Origin: an uncultured eubacterium 1-6
GTDB taxonomy: Bacteria > Bacillota > Clostridia > Lachnospirales > Lachnospiraceae
Direction of reading: 5' to 3'
NCBI GenBank assembly: GCA_903789595.1
Contig: CAIFEZ010000020.1
Location: 1 to 64,000 of the forward strand
Length of the DNA stretch: 64,000 nucleotides
The notes under the pieces were generated by a model. The model worked only from the letters and a program-made list of their open reading frames with translations. It searched no databases and had not been told where the DNA came from. Below are positions 50,871 through 62,018 of this stretch, piece by piece. The number at the start of each line of letters is the position of its first letter. The stretch's first letter is position 1. The position numbers were made by a program, and so were the translations under genes.

Positions 50871-52395
50871 GTATATCCTCCTGATATTTGCGAAGCACGA
50901 AGGTAATCACCGTTCCCTCGCCCTCTTTGCTTGCCGCCCATACCTTTCCTTCATGATCCTCGATAATCTTCTTCACAATGGAAAGTCCGATTCCGCTGCC
51001 GCCTCTGGCTCTTCTGGCCTGATCGCTCCGGTAGAACCGGTCAAAAATCCTCGGGATATCCTTCTGATTGATCCCTCTTCCGTTATCCCCGATCTCAACC
51101 TGTATGAAATCGCCGGCATCGCGCAGACGAATGCTTATGATTCCCGGATCCTTGTCCATATATTTTACGGAATTGCCGACGATGTTGTTAATCACGCGGC
51201 GAAGCTGCTCCGGATCCGCGATGATGACCGCGTCATCGACCAGGTCATTGCTGTAGTTCAGCCGGATGTTCTGCTGCTCCAGCTCCATGCTGAGCTCCTC
51301 CCGGCAGTCCTCAAAATAAGAGGCCGCGTGGATCTTCTGAAAATTATACGGAATCCGGTTCGTATCAATCTTTGAGTACATAGTCAGCTCATCGATCAGC
51401 CTCGTAATCTCTATGGTCTTGGTGTAAATCGTGCGAACATAACGTTCCTGCTTCTCCGGCGTGTCCGCCACACCGTCGATCAGTCCCTCCGTATATCCCT
51501 TGATCGCGGTCACCGGGGTCTTCAGATCATGGGAAATATTGCTGATCAGCTCTCTGTTCTGCGCGTCAAAGCGTACTTTTTCCTCGGCGGACTCCTTCAG
51601 GCGTATCCGCATCTCCTCGAAATCGTCACAGAGATCATCCATCTCCTTGATCCCGCTCTTCTGCGTCACAAAATTCAGATTGCCGTCACGGATGTTCTGA
51701 GCTGCTTTTTTCAGCTGATTGATGGGAATGCTCACGCCCCTGTAGATCCAGACGCCCATCGCGATGCTGGTAAAGCTCAGAATCACGATGATCAGCAGAA
51801 TCGTCTCCGTCATGGCGCCCTTGATCTCCGGCGCCAGCTGATTCAGCATGCTGATCAGAAAAATGCTCCCTCTGGAGCCGTCGAAAAACTGAAAGCTGAT
51901 CTGCTTGAGCATGGCCTGATTCCGGACCTGGATGTAGGAATTCTCGCCTTCCTCCCCGCTTCCGGATTCCGCCTGTGCCGATGAAGGAAGCTGCGACAGC
52001 AGCTCTGCATTCGAGAGATCGGTGCTGCCGTTATAATAGATGGAGCTGCCCTTCCGTACAACAAGGAACGCGCCGTTTCCGCTCAGCGTCCCATTCAGCT
52101 CTTTCAGATAATTCTTATCTTCCAGTTTTCTCGGATCCGTCTCCAGTGTATGCTGTATCGAAGAAAGTGTCTCATCCAGAGACTTGGAAATCAGCAGCGC
52201 ATTATTGTACAGGCTTTCCATTCTCGGGTTGTCGATTCCGTACTGCCTACCCAGCTGCTTTACCTTATAATTGATCAGAATGTAAAATGCCGCACTGCAC
52301 AAAACGACCGGAATCAGAATCACCAGAATGAAGGCAATACCGATTCGGGTCCGCAGATCCATCGTTGGTTTTTCTTTTCTTCGTTTCAAAATCAC
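50848..52395 (-). CDS. Sensor histidine kinase
   Basis: The order is: TM1 (IGIAFILVILIPVVL), an extracellular sensor of about 150 residues, TM2 (TILLIIVILSFTSIAMGVWI), HAMP, HisKA with the phospho-His in ISNISHDLKTPVTA, and a HATPase domain (NNIVGNSVKY, IGDNGRGI, GGSGIGLSIVKKI). It partners the downstream regulator. The start is uncertain: I use a GTG at 52395, preceded by GAGG; ATGs at 52428 and 52362 are alternatives, and the track's 52482 is less likely. Confidence 0.9.
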   Translation of the reverse strand: MILKRRKEKPTMDLRTRIGIAFILVILIPVVLCSAAFYILINYKVKQLGRQYGIDNPRMESLYNNALLISKSLDETLSSIQHTLETDPRKLEDKNYLKELNGTLSGNGAFLVVRKGSSIYYNGSTDLSNAELLSQLPSSAQAESGSGEEGENSYIQVRNQAMLKQISFQFFDGSRGSIFLISMLNQLAPEIKGAMTETILLIIVILSFTSIAMGVWIYRGVSIPINQLKKAAQNIRDGNLNFVTQKSGIKEMDDLCDDFEEMRIRLKESAEEKVRFDAQNRELISNISHDLKTPVTAIKGYTEGLIDGVADTPEKQERYVRTIYTKTIEITRLIDELTMYSKIDTNRIPYNFQKIHAASYFEDCREELSMELEQQNIRLNYSNDLVDDAVIIADPEQLRRVINNIVGNSVKYMDKDPGIISIRLRDAGDFIQVEIGDNGRGINQKDIPRIFDRFYRSDQARRARGGSGIGLSIVKKIIEDHEGKVWAASKEGEGTVITFVLRKYQEDIHEQNSDH

Positions 52396-52612
52396 TGTTC
52401 TCAGGTCCTCTTGCCGCTGCTGTGCCATTTGTACCCGCGCCCGGTCAGCCACGCGAAGGCAAAAAATCAGCTCTTGCGGCACCTTTCATACTCTTTGCGG
52501 CACAGCCTGCACTCCTGACGTTTTAATCGGCTGCATGGCTGCTGCATAACCACAGTCTGATATCGTTCTCAGTATATCATAATCGCGATCTGTGAGTTTT
52601 GAAAACTTTATG

Positions 52613-52660
52613 AAAAGGGCCCTCTTCCCGGATCCTCAGGACCGGGAAAAGAGCCCTTTC
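52613..52660. terminator. Terminator of metK
   Basis: AAAGGGCTCTTTTCCCGG pairs with CCGGGAAGAGGGCCCTTT on the minus strand, followed by TC-rich sequence. It lies about 110 nt after the metK stop, and the remaining spacer has no gene. Confidence 0.75.
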
Positions 52661-52767
52661 TGTATATCACACTGCAGCTGCTGAAAGCCCCGAATGCGGA
52701 CTTCTTCCTGCTGCGGTACCCCTTCCGGGGCGTATTCCATTACATGACCGCCTCAAGCCGCAACTGA

Positions 52768-53949
52768 TTAAAGGCTTGCCTTGATCGCGTCTACCTTGTC
52801 GAGATGCTCCCACGGAAGGTCCACATCAGTACGTCCGAAGTGGCCGTAAGCCGCTGTCGCCTTGTAGATCGGACGGCGAAGATCAAGCATCTTGATGATC
52901 CCGGCCGGACGGAGGTCGAAGTTCTTGCGGATGACCTCCACAAGCTTCTCATCGGATACCTTTCCGGTTCCGAAGGTGTCAACCATGATAGAGGTCGGCT
53001 CAGCGACGCCAATCGCATAGGAAAGTTGAATCTCACATCTGTCCGCAAGTCCTGCCGCAACGATGTTCTTTGCGACATATCTGGCTGCATAGGCCGCGGA
53101 ACGGTCAACCTTTGTGCAGTCTTTTCCGGAGAATGCTCCGCCGCCGTGACGGGCATATCCGCCGTATGTGTCTACGATGATCTTCCGTCCGGTAAGACCT
53201 GCATCTCCGTGAGGTCCTCCGATTACAAAACGGCCGGTAGGATTGATGTAGATCTTTGTCTTCTCATCTACCATTGCCGGATCCAGAACCTCATCAAATA
53301 CATATTTCTTGATATCCGCATGAATCTGCTCCTGGCTGACATCATCATCGTGCTGTGTGGAAAGAACGACAGCCTCGAGTCTCACCGGCTTTCCGTTCTC
53401 ATCGTACTCTACAGACACCTGTGTCTTGCCGTCCGGACGAAGATACTTCAGCGTTCCGTTCTTGCGAACCTCTGTCAGCTTCAGTGCCAGCTTGTGCGCA
53501 AGTGCAATCGGATACGGCATCAGCTCCGGTGTCTCATTGCAGGCATAGCCGAACATCATGCCCTGATCGCCGGCACCGGTGTCCAGATCATCATCCTGCG
53601 CGCCGCCCTTTGCCTCGAGGGACTTGTCAACGCCCATCGCGATATCGGCGGACTGCTGATCAAGCGCAACCATGACCGCACAGGTGTTTCCGTCAAAGCC
53701 GGTCTTCGCGTCGTTATAGCCGATCTCGTTCACTGTCTCTCGAACGATAGCCGGAATATCCAGCTTTGCCTTAGTAGTAATCTCACCGGTTACAAGAACG
53801 AATCCGGTACATGCAGCGGTCTCGCACGCCACACGGCTCATCGGATCCTGTGCCATGCAGGCGTCAAGAATCGCGTCACTTACCGCATCACAGACCTTGT
53901 CCGGATGACCCTCGGTGACAGACTCGGATGTAAATAATCTCTTCTCCAT
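52768..53949 (-). CDS. metK: S-adenosylmethionine synthetase
   Basis: MetK makes SAM from methionine and ATP. Signatures are [17 protein letters not shown], the [12 protein letters not shown] loop and [19 protein letters not shown]. At 393 residues it is complete. GAAGGAG precedes the ATG. A SAM-I riboswitch with terminator upstream provides feedback control by the product. Confidence 0.97.
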   Translation of the reverse strand: MEKRLFTSESVTEGHPDKVCDAVSDAILDACMAQDPMSRVACETAACTGFVLVTGEITTKAKLDIPAIVRETVNEIGYNDAKTGFDGNTCAVMVALDQQSADIAMGVDKSLEAKGGAQDDDLDTGAGDQGMMFGYACNETPELMPYPIALAHKLALKLTEVRKNGTLKYLRPDGKTQVSVEYDENGKPVRLEAVVLSTQHDDDVSQEQIHADIKKYVFDEVLDPAMVDEKTKIYINPTGRFVIGGPHGDAGLTGRKIIVDTYGGYARHGGGAFSGKDCTKVDRSAAYAARYVAKNIVAAGLADRCEIQLSYAIGVAEPTSIMVDTFGTGKVSDEKLVEVIRKNFDLRPAGIIKMLDLRRPIYKATAAYGHFGRTDVDLPWEHLDKVDAIKASL

Positions 53950-54096
53950 TTTGTCTCTCCTTCTGCTTCAGGACACATGTCCTGTCCAATATGTAATGAC
54001 TCCCGGCGGATGCCGGTCATCGCACGAACTGCCATGCCTCTTTGATACTTATTCCCTGCTTTACAGCTGATCGCTCCTGATTCCGAATTCCGGAAA

Positions 54097-54245
54097 CAAA
54101 AAAGCGGCCCAACAAGTACTGAATTGGATCCGCCGACCAATTCCCTTATTGTTCGAGTATCTCGCTCAGGTTGGCACCTTCCGTCTCCGGGGTTGCCGTG
54201 GTTTCATAGATCCTATGTATCTCCGCCACTCTGAATAAGAGAAAG
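54097..54245 (-). promoter_or_regulatory. SAM-I riboswitch (S box) with terminator
   Basis: On the minus strand CTCTTATTCAGAGTGGCGGA, GAAACCACGGCAACC, GGAAGGTGCCAA and a closing CAATAAGGG are the S-box core. It is followed by the GCGG...CCGC stem with TTTTTT (54097-54134) as expression platform, upstream of metK. Confidence 0.93.
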
Positions 54246-54275
54246 CAATATGCAGTTTTCCTAACTTCGTGCTAT

Positions 54276-54304
54276 ACGATAACGCTTTTGATATAGCCCG
54301 TCAA
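54276..54304 (-). promoter_or_regulatory. Promoter of the metK leader
   Basis: TTGACG and TATCGT are separated by 17 nt on the minus strand, ending about 30 nt before the S box. Confidence 0.55.
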
Positions 54305-54446
54305 GCCGATTACCTGAAAAACAGCGCGCATTTAGACACCGAAAATAAATTGTCCAACCATCTCATGCTGACGGAGGTCGCATCCGCGCCGAAAAGGATT
54401 ACCGGCCGTCTGCCTTTTTCGTCTCTGCTCCGAAAACGATCCGCTG

Positions 54447-55739
54447 TCAGCCGACTCTGAGACGGAACTTCTGGATCTCCCGCTCATCCGACACGCGTTC
54501 GATTTCCGCTCCGACATTTCTGAGCTTCGTGTCAAAATCCTCATACCCTCTCAGGATATAGACAATATCATCGACAACGGTAATGCCTTCCGCTGCCATT
54601 CCCGCAATAACGAGAGCTGCTCCGGCGCGCAGATCGGGAGCGCTTACTCTCGCTCCTGTGAGACTCTCCACACCGTCAATGATCGCCGTGTTGCCCTCTA
54701 CCTTGATGGAAGCGCCCATGCGCGTCAGCTCATCGGCATACTTGAAACGATTTTCAAAAATACTCTCTGTCACAATGCTGGTGCCGTTTGCGAGGCAGAG
54801 CGTCACACTGATCTGCGGCTGCATATCAGTCGGAAATCCCGGATAAGGGAGTGTCTTTACATGGGTCTTGCCGAGACGATGCTTTGCAGAGATGCGAATC
54901 GCATCATCAAATTCCGTGACATCGCATCCGATTTCCTGTAACTTCGCGGTGATCGCCTCCAGATGCTTCGGAATCACATCCTTGATCAGAAGGTCTCCTC
55001 TGGTGGCCGCTGCCGCCATCATATACGTTCCCGCCTCAATCATGTCAGGAACGATCGCGTAATTTGTGCTGTGAAGAGACTCCACGCCGCGGATACGGAT
55101 CACATCGGTGCCGGCGCCCTTGATATTCGCTCCCATGCTGTTCAGGAAGTTAGCAGTGTCGACCACATGTGGCTCTCTCGCCGCGTTCTCGATGATGGTG
55201 TTGCCTCTGGCAAGAGCCGCTGCCATCATGATATTGATGGTGGCGCCGACAGACACCATATCCATGAAAATATGCGCGCCGTGAAGGTTCTCCGCCTTCG
55301 CGACAATGACACCGTGCCGGATTTCCACATTTGCTCCAAGCGCACGGAATCCCTTCAGGTGCTGATCGATCGGACGGCTTCCGATGTTGCAGCCTCCAGG
55401 AAGCGGAACCTCCGCATGCTTGTACTTTCCGAGAAGCGCTCCCAGAAGGTAATAGGACGCTCTGATTTTCTTGATATACTCGTAATCCACGCTGACGGAG
55501 CCGATGGTATTCCCGCAGATTCTCACAGAGTGGCGGTCAAGACGGTCAACAGCAGCGCCGATGACGGAAATTGCGTCAAGCAGTACATTTATGTCACTTA
55601 CATCCGGCATATTCTCAATGGTAACCGGGTCATCTGTCATAATTGCAGCTGTAAGTATAGCAAGTGCAGCATTCTTGGCTCCCCCGATCTCAACTTCTCC
55701 GACAAGAGGATTGCCTCCCTTGATCACATACTTATCCAT
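54447..55739 (-). CDS. murA: UDP-N-acetylglucosamine 1-carboxyvinyltransferase
   Basis: MurA catalyses the first committed step of peptidoglycan synthesis and is the target of fosfomycin. The catalytic Cys loop reads PLPGGCNIGSRPID. The start GGAKNAALAI and the GFPTDMQPQ motif are typical, and the Cys is retained. The ATG at 55739 (MDKYVIKGG) has GAGG 6 nt upstream; four extra residues in the track are rejected. Length is 430 residues. Firmicutes often have two murA paralogues, and I cannot tell which this is. Confidence 0.95.
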   Translation of the reverse strand: MDKYVIKGGNPLVGEVEIGGAKNAALAILTAAIMTDDPVTIENMPDVSDINVLLDAISVIGAAVDRLDRHSVRICGNTIGSVSVDYEYIKKIRASYYLLGALLGKYKHAEVPLPGGCNIGSRPIDQHLKGFRALGANVEIRHGVIVAKAENLHGAHIFMDMVSVGATINIMMAAALARGNTIIENAAREPHVVDTANFLNSMGANIKGAGTDVIRIRGVESLHSTNYAIVPDMIEAGTYMMAAAATRGDLLIKDVIPKHLEAITAKLQEIGCDVTEFDDAIRISAKHRLGKTHVKTLPYPGFPTDMQPQISVTLCLANGTSIVTESIFENRFKYADELTRMGASIKVEGNTAIIDGVESLTGARVSAPDLRAGAALVIAGMAAEGITVVDDIVYILRGYEDFDTKLRNVGAEIERVSDEREIQKFRLRVG

Positions 55740-55811
55740 TCTCCACCTCAATATTCCCGACCGTCAACTCTCCCCTGACTGCCGTTCTTATTCTATATAT
55801 TTTGTAACACT

Positions 55812-55857
55812 TCAGCACATCGGAAGAACCGCAGGTTCTCGGGACCGGGTGCTGAAC
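55812..55857 (-). repeat. R4 family repeat, inverted copy
   Basis: The minus strand GGTTCAGCACCC, CGAGAACCTGCGGTTCT and CGATGTG aligns to the two other R4 copies. It is in the aroK-murA spacer. Confidence 0.65.
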
Positions 55858-55951
55858 CGTAGCTGTATTTTCATCTGTACACGTGTATCTGTACGCGCCC
55901 GGAATCCGCATGCGCAGATACGCGCATTTACTTCCTCATATTAACCTACTT

Positions 55952-56473
55952 TTAATCTTTTGTAAAGCAAGGCTGGTCCTTCAGGGCATTCTCAACCATG
56001 ACAAGCGTGCCCTCGATATCTCTTCCGGTCTCATCTACAATGATGTCCGCGTATTTTTCGTAGAGGACGCTTCTCTCCTCGTAGAGATCTCTCAATGTCT
56101 GTCCCTCTCGGAGCACCACACCGCGGTTGTGCAGATTTCCGAGTCGCCGCGTCAGATTCTTATACGGGAGCTTCAGATAGATAACCGTGCCGATCTCCCG
56201 GAGATGATTCATTGCCTCTTCACCGTAAACAACACTTCCGCCTGTAGCAATTACCGAACGCTCCGCCTGAAGACCGGCATTTACCTCGCACTCGATCCGA
56301 AGAAAGCCGTCTACCCCGTCCTGCTCAAGAATTTCCTTCAGCAGCCGTTTCTCCCTCTTCTGGATCAGGAGATCCGAATCCAGAAACTGATACCCTAGCT
56401 CCTTCGCCAGAATTACACCCAGGGTACTCTTGCCTGCTCCGGGCATTCCAATCAGCACAATGTTATTTTTCAT
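55952..56473 (-). CDS. aroK: Shikimate kinase
   Basis: This P-loop kinase phosphorylates shikimate at C3 in aromatic amino acid synthesis. Walker A is GMPGAGKSTLG, the substrate Asp is in LDSDLLIQ, and ATGGSVVY and the Arg lid (RRLGNLHNRG) are present. Start: ATG at 56473 (MKNNIVLIG), with GGAG 5 nt upstream; the ATG at 56494 is an alternative. Length is 173 residues. Other aro genes are not in view. Confidence 0.93.
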   Translation of the reverse strand: MKNNIVLIGMPGAGKSTLGVILAKELGYQFLDSDLLIQKREKRLLKEILEQDGVDGFLRIECEVNAGLQAERSVIATGGSVVYGEEAMNHLREIGTVIYLKLPYKNLTRRLGNLHNRGVVLREGQTLRDLYEERSVLYEKYADIIVDETGRDIEGTLVMVENALKDQPCFTKD

Positions 56474-56666
56474 GATAACTCCATCCTCATTCACATTCCC
56501 GTGAAGCGCATCCGACCGTTATCCACAGCCGGGATAGACAGGATTTCCATACACATCCCCACATCCGCACTCCGACAAAACGCTTCTGATGAACCGCACA
56601 AGGTCTCTCCGCATCAGAATAGAGAGATTGTACCCGCTCGCTCATTAATTTGCAAGCGTTTTCTGT

Positions 56667-56739
56667 ATCAGCTCTTCGCATCCGGCATCTTACGCGCGCT
56701 TCGCGTGCGACGTGCCTGGATGCGGTTTCGAAGAGCTGT
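56667..56739. repeat. R2-related short palindrome
   Basis: CAGCTCTTCGCATCC pairs with GGATGCGGTTTCGAAGAGCTG around a GCGCGCTTCGCGTGC core. It keeps R2 termini but not the centre. Confidence 0.6.
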
Positions 56740-56747
56740 CTTTGATT

Positions 56748-56929
56748 CTGTATAAGTCCACGCGTCACTACGCTGCTTCGCAGCTTCCGTGCCGCTAACA
56801 GGCATTCGCATTCCCGCGGTGTTCCACACCGCTCCATGCTCATACCTGTTGTCGTCGCAAAGCCATAGCCGGCCTTGCACGCCCTTCGGGTGTGCAGTCC
56901 GTCTCTGTCATGCGACTGAACTTATACAG
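56748..56929. repeat. R2 family copy, 182 bp, diverged
   Basis: Termini CTGTATAAGT / ACTTATACAG are perfect over 10 bp. Internal hairpins occur at GCTGCTTCGCAGC, GCGGTGTTCCACACCGC and CACGCCCTTCGGGTGTG. The sequence differs from the other R2 copies but length and ends agree. With the preceding palindrome it fills the 512-bp gap aroK-gdhA. Confidence 0.7.
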
Positions 56930-56930
56930 T

Positions 56931-56964
56931 AAAAAACGGGATCGGATTTCTCCGATCCCGCGAT
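56931..56964 (-). terminator. Terminator of gdhA
   Basis: GCGGGATCGGA-gaa-ATCCGATCCCG followed by TTTTTT on the minus strand, 22 nt after the gdhA stop. The T run touches the end of the R2 copy. Confidence 0.9.
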
Positions 56965-56985
56965 GTGTTTCCTGTCTGCTGACGA

Positions 56986-58433
<1,448 letters not shown>

Positions 58434-58585
58434 GAATAAAATCATATTTATTCAATTTATGTTATATAACGTCAATAATATACTTATTTTTCAGTACATA
58501 ATGCAAGTTTTGTTTTTATACATTCACTTTTGGCGGTACAAGGTGAAGAAAATCCACGGAAGCTTCCTGCCGTGCACATAAACAA

Positions 58586-58632
58586 GGCAGAGGTTTCACA
58601 GTTTTCTGATTAAAAACTGTAAAACCCCTGCC
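58586..58632 (-). terminator. R1-derived hairpin after the pyrophosphatase gene
   Basis: GGCAGGGGTTTTACAG pairs with CTGTGAAACCTCTGCC, an R1-arm palindrome, followed by TTGTTT on the minus strand. It may serve as terminator for the upstream gene. Confidence 0.6.
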
Positions 58633-58664
58633 CTGTCATTTACACCTGCTGTTAATAACGCGGG

Positions 58665-60326
58665 TTACTGATTCTCCTGAAGCGCACGCATAAAGGACGG
58701 AATCAGCTGCTTCTTTCTCGAAATCACACCGGGAAGCACACAGCTCTCCTCCCGGATCTCTTCTCCGGGAAACGCCTCGGTGATCAGCTCCCTCGCGCCG
58801 TCCCCGAAATAAAGAAGTTCCGTACATTCGTCAATGATGTTGGTCAGCATGAAGAAAACCATCTCGATATCGTGCTTGCCGCATTCCTGCTGCATATGCG
58901 GATACAGCTTGCTCTTGATGAACTGCAGCTCCTCCTTTGACATCGAGCTGATCTGACCGACACCGAAAGTTTTGTTCTCGATGTTGAATTTTTTGAAATC
59001 CTGGTAAAAAATCTCTTCCGCTGTCTTGTCTTCGAGATTGCTGCCGGCGCGGAACATTTCTGACGCATACTGCTCAATGTCCTCAACTCCGGCAATTCTG
59101 GCAAGATCCATTGCCACATTCTTGTCGAGAGGCGTACATGTCGGAGAACGGAACAGCAGCGTATCCGAAATGATCGCCGACATCAGAAGTCCTGCAATCT
59201 TAGGCGGAATCTCGAGATTTTTCTCTCTGTAGATCTTGTACATGATCGTGGCGGTACAGCCGACTGGCTCCATTCGGAAGAGAATCGGAGACATTGTCTC
59301 CAGAGAACCGAGACGATGATGATCTATAATCTCCAGGATATCCGCCTCATCGACATTGAGAACTGCCTGTGATTTCTCATTGTGATCTACCAGAATCAGC
59401 TTTTTGCCGCTTCTGCCGATCAGGTTTCTTCTGGAAATTGTGCCGACATATTTTTCCTTTGCGTCAAGAATCGGATAATCGCGGTGACGGCTGTTCTTCA
59501 TGACCTCCTGTATATCATCGATTTTGTCTGCCATATGGAACAGAATCAGATTTTCCCGCATCATCAGATGCTTGATCGGAATTGCCTGATTGATCAGTCT
59601 GGCGATCGTATACGTGTCGTGAGGACTGCTGATGATTACGCAGCCTGACTCCTCCGCAAGCTTAAGGATGGACTTTCCGACCGGCGCTCCAAGTCCGACC
59701 ACAATACAGCTTGCCCCGAGATCCAGACAGCAGAGCTGGTCCTCCGCACGGTTTCCGACGATGACCAGATCGTTCTCGTTAATGTAATTGCCCATCATAT
59801 CCGGATGAAAGGCTCCGATCACGACCTGTCCCTTGTTGAAATATCCGTTCCCGTCGCCCACAAGGATTGATCCGTCCAGCGTCTCGGCGATTGAGCTGTA
59901 GCGGGTATTTGCCTGGGCCAGAACGGTGCTGTCATAGACATCCATATAGGATTTCGCAATATCCGTAACCGTGATCAGGCCCTCAAGGTCCCTTTTCTTC
60001 GTCGTAATCGGAAGTGTAACGATGTTCTGCTCCTTCATGGACGCCCATGCCTTCTTGACAGAAATATCACCGGACACTCCGGGAACCTTATGAATCTCAA
60101 TTTCTTCTACCTGTGTGCCCGCATCAGGAAGATAACCGGGCAGTTCAACGCCGAAATGCCGCAGTACAAATTCTGTCTCTTCATTGATCTGACCCGCGCG
60201 CATCGCGCAATAGGTGTTGCTGTCATCCGACCGGTTTTTGATATCCGCATAGGCTATAGCAGAACAGATAGAATCGGTATCCGGGTTTCTGTGTCCTACG
60301 ATATACACTTCATTCTTTTTTGTCAT
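58665..60326 (-). CDS. ppaC: Manganese-dependent inorganic pyrophosphatase with CBS and DRTGG domains
   Basis: This family II (DHH) pyrophosphatase hydrolyses PPi to phosphate. Metal ligands appear in VGHRNPDTDSICSA, LILVDHNEKSQ, IIDHHRLG and the DHHA2 part. Two CBS halves (SMKEQNIVTLPITTK, DYPILDAKEKYVGTISR) and a DRTGG domain are inserted, as in the adenine-nucleotide-regulated clostridial enzymes. At 553 residues it is complete. AGAGG precedes the ATG at 9 nt. Confidence 0.93.
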   Translation of the reverse strand: MTKKNEVYIVGHRNPDTDSICSAIAYADIKNRSDDSNTYCAMRAGQINEETEFVLRHFGVELPGYLPDAGTQVEEIEIHKVPGVSGDISVKKAWASMKEQNIVTLPITTKKRDLEGLITVTDIAKSYMDVYDSTVLAQANTRYSSIAETLDGSILVGDGNGYFNKGQVVIGAFHPDMMGNYINENDLVIVGNRAEDQLCCLDLGASCIVVGLGAPVGKSILKLAEESGCVIISSPHDTYTIARLINQAIPIKHLMMRENLILFHMADKIDDIQEVMKNSRHRDYPILDAKEKYVGTISRRNLIGRSGKKLILVDHNEKSQAVLNVDEADILEIIDHHRLGSLETMSPILFRMEPVGCTATIMYKIYREKNLEIPPKIAGLLMSAIISDTLLFRSPTCTPLDKNVAMDLARIAGVEDIEQYASEMFRAGSNLEDKTAEEIFYQDFKKFNIENKTFGVGQISSMSKEELQFIKSKLYPHMQQECGKHDIEMVFFMLTNIIDECTELLYFGDGARELITEAFPGEEIREESCVLPGVISRKKQLIPSFMRALQENQ

Positions 60327-60529
60327 AATCGGCTGCCTCTTATTGTATTCGCACGTTCGCGGTGCTGCACAACGCTTCGTTTGATGAAAAATGTCGCATA
60401 CGCTGCATTGCGCTTCGCTTCGTTAATAAATGTCACATGGTGCTGTATCACACTTGTACATATTTGATAATAAATATACCATCGATTCGATTTACGGTAA
60501 AGTTTTAACTTTCGGCAAATAAAATTCTA

Positions 60530-60538
60530 TGCTATACT
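60530..60538 (+). promoter_or_regulatory. Extended -10 of the S1-domain gene
   Basis: TGCTATACT lies about 90 nt before the ATG at 60629. No good -35 accompanies it. The rest of the 302-bp divergent spacer shows no gene. Confidence 0.5.
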
Positions 60539-60628
60539 GAAGAAAGGATTTGCGTGAATCCGGGAATTTTACCGGAATCCAGCAGCAATATCTTCAACAA
60601 TAATTTATATATATGAGGTGATTTTATT

Positions 60629-61339
60629 ATGGCAGATGAGAACATGACCATGGAAGATTTTTCCAAAGCAGTCGACGACTCCTTTACATCTTTTAAGGAT
60701 GAGGGCGAGGCGAACTGGGAAAAATTAAAAGAGTATCAGGCAGAGAAAACTCCCCTGACCGTTACCGTTGACGGCGTAGTCAACAAAGGAGTGATCTCCA
60801 ATGTTGAAGGCGTTCGCGGATTCATTCCGGCTTCTCGCCTCGCGCTCGGACATGTAGATGATCTGAACGCTTATCTCGGCAAGGAGATTCAGGTAATTGT
60901 CCGCGAAATCGATGAGCAGAAGGGCCGCCTGATTCTCTCTGCCGTTGAACCTCTCCGCGCAAAGCAGAACGAGGAAAGAAAAGCCCGCATCAATGCAATT
61001 GAGGTTGGAGCGGTCCTGGACGGAAAGGTAGAGAACATTCAGTCTTACGGCGCATTCATCGATCTCGGCGACGGACTTTCCGGTCTCGTTCATATCTCTC
61101 AGATCTCCCGCAAGAGAATCAAATCCGTAGAGGATGTTCTTCAGCCCGGTCAGGAGGTTAAGGTTAAGGTTATCGCCGTTAAGGACGGCAAGCTCAGTCT
61201 TTCCATGAAAGCGCTGGAAGAGGGCGGAGATGACAGGAACGGCGACAGAGAGCCTGCGCCGAAGGATTACAAGCTCCCGAAATCAGAAGATATCTCCACA
61301 AATCTGGGATCTCTCCTGAAGGGAATCAAGCTGAACTGA
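60629..61339 (+). CDS. S1 RNA-binding domain protein
   Basis: Two S1 domains are present: a first near residues 45-110 (VTVDGVVNKGVISNVEGVRGFIPASRL) and a second near 125-195 (GAVLDGKVENIQSYGAFIDLGDGLSGLVHISQIS). The protein resembles the short, RpsA-like S1 proteins of Clostridia (236 residues). It probably aids mRNA binding or translation, but it is not a full ribosomal S1. GAGGTGA is well spaced from the ATG. A strong terminator follows. Confidence 0.9.
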   Translation: MADENMTMEDFSKAVDDSFTSFKDEGEANWEKLKEYQAEKTPLTVTVDGVVNKGVISNVEGVRGFIPASRLALGHVDDLNAYLGKEIQVIVREIDEQKGRLILSAVEPLRAKQNEERKARINAIEVGAVLDGKVENIQSYGAFIDLGDGLSGLVHISQISRKRIKSVEDVLQPGQEVKVKVIAVKDGKLSLSMKALEEGGDDRNGDREPAPKDYKLPKSEDISTNLGSLLKGIKLN

Positions 61340-61456
61340 TTCCGGATTTATCCGGCAGTTTGAGCAGTCAGGAGTGGAGTGCGTGTGCATATGCCGGACC
61401 CCTGGTCTGCTCAGGAATTCAGTCTGAACGGTCATTTCATCTGAAATATAATACCA

Positions 61457-61491
61457 GAAAACGCTGCCACTTAAGTGAGGCAGCGTTTTTT
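61457..61491 (+). terminator. Terminator of the S1-domain gene
   Basis: AAAACGCTGCC-acttaagtga-GGCAGCGTTTTTT, a strong stem with T run. Confidence 0.92.
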
Positions 61492-61552
61492 CTTGCTCGA
61501 ACAAAATATCTGAGATTTTCAGTAAAGCTATCATTTCTGAGATAAGATTGTT

Positions 61553-61837
61553 TCATTCCAGATGCCTCTTCTCTGACGGAAAGTTCTTCACCAGATCTTC
61601 CTTCTCCATCTTTGATAGGTGCTTCATCTCCACCTCTCTTCGCATGGCTTCTCCCTTTGTATCAAAGGTTTCATAGTAAACCAGTTCTACAGGCAGATGA
61701 CTGTGTGTGTATCTTCCGCCCTTTCCTGCCTGGTGCGTTCTAACTCTTTTCTTCAGATCATTCGTCCAACCGGTATACAGTGATCCGTCTGCACACCGAA
61801 GCATGTACGTAAAACATGATTTATCCACATTATTCAT
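61553..61837 (-). CDS. GIY-YIG nuclease-like protein
   Basis: This 94-residue single-domain GIY-YIG protein belongs to the YhbQ/UPF0213 group. The motif is CFTYMLRCADGSLYTGWTND, with R in LKKRVRTHQAG and a conserved E in RREVEMKHLSKMEK. It may cut or repair DNA, but its function is unknown. Its translation start lies among DnaA boxes and no strong RBS is visible. Confidence 0.88.
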   Translation of the reverse strand: MNNVDKSCFTYMLRCADGSLYTGWTNDLKKRVRTHQAGKGGRYTHSHLPVELVYYETFDTKGEAMRREVEMKHLSKMEKEDLVKNFPSEKRHLE

Positions 61838-61891
61838 AGGTTATCCACAAATTTGTCCACTTATCAACATTTGTCAGCCGTTTTTCAACAG
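61822..61891 (+). promoter_or_regulatory. DnaA-box cluster with 20-bp spacing
   Basis: TTATCCACA occurs exactly at 61822-61830 and 61842-61850, TTATCAACA (one mismatch) at 61862-61870, and TTTTCAACA near 61883. The boxes share one orientation and sit 20 bp apart. The first box lies inside the start of the GIY-YIG gene. Confidence 0.6.
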
Positions 61892-61949
61892 CTTTATTTT
61901 GCATTTGCAGAGTACAAAAGCCGATAAAACGGTTATCGGTTATTAATCT

Positions 61950-61992
61950 CTGAAAATTTACAAGCCGGTCTCCTGCTGTTCGGTAGACCGGC
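61950..61992 (-). terminator. Terminator of dacA
   Basis: GCCGGTCT pairs with AGACCGGC and is followed by TTGTAAATTTTC on the minus strand. Confidence 0.6.
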
Positions 61993-62018
61993 CAATACTA
62001 AAAGCTGGCTGTATTCGT

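Noticed and set aside
61822-61950. Replication origin (oriC)
   Set aside because: The DnaA boxes are suggestive, but no dnaA, dnaN, rpmH or other origin-linked genes are near. I list the site only as a box cluster.
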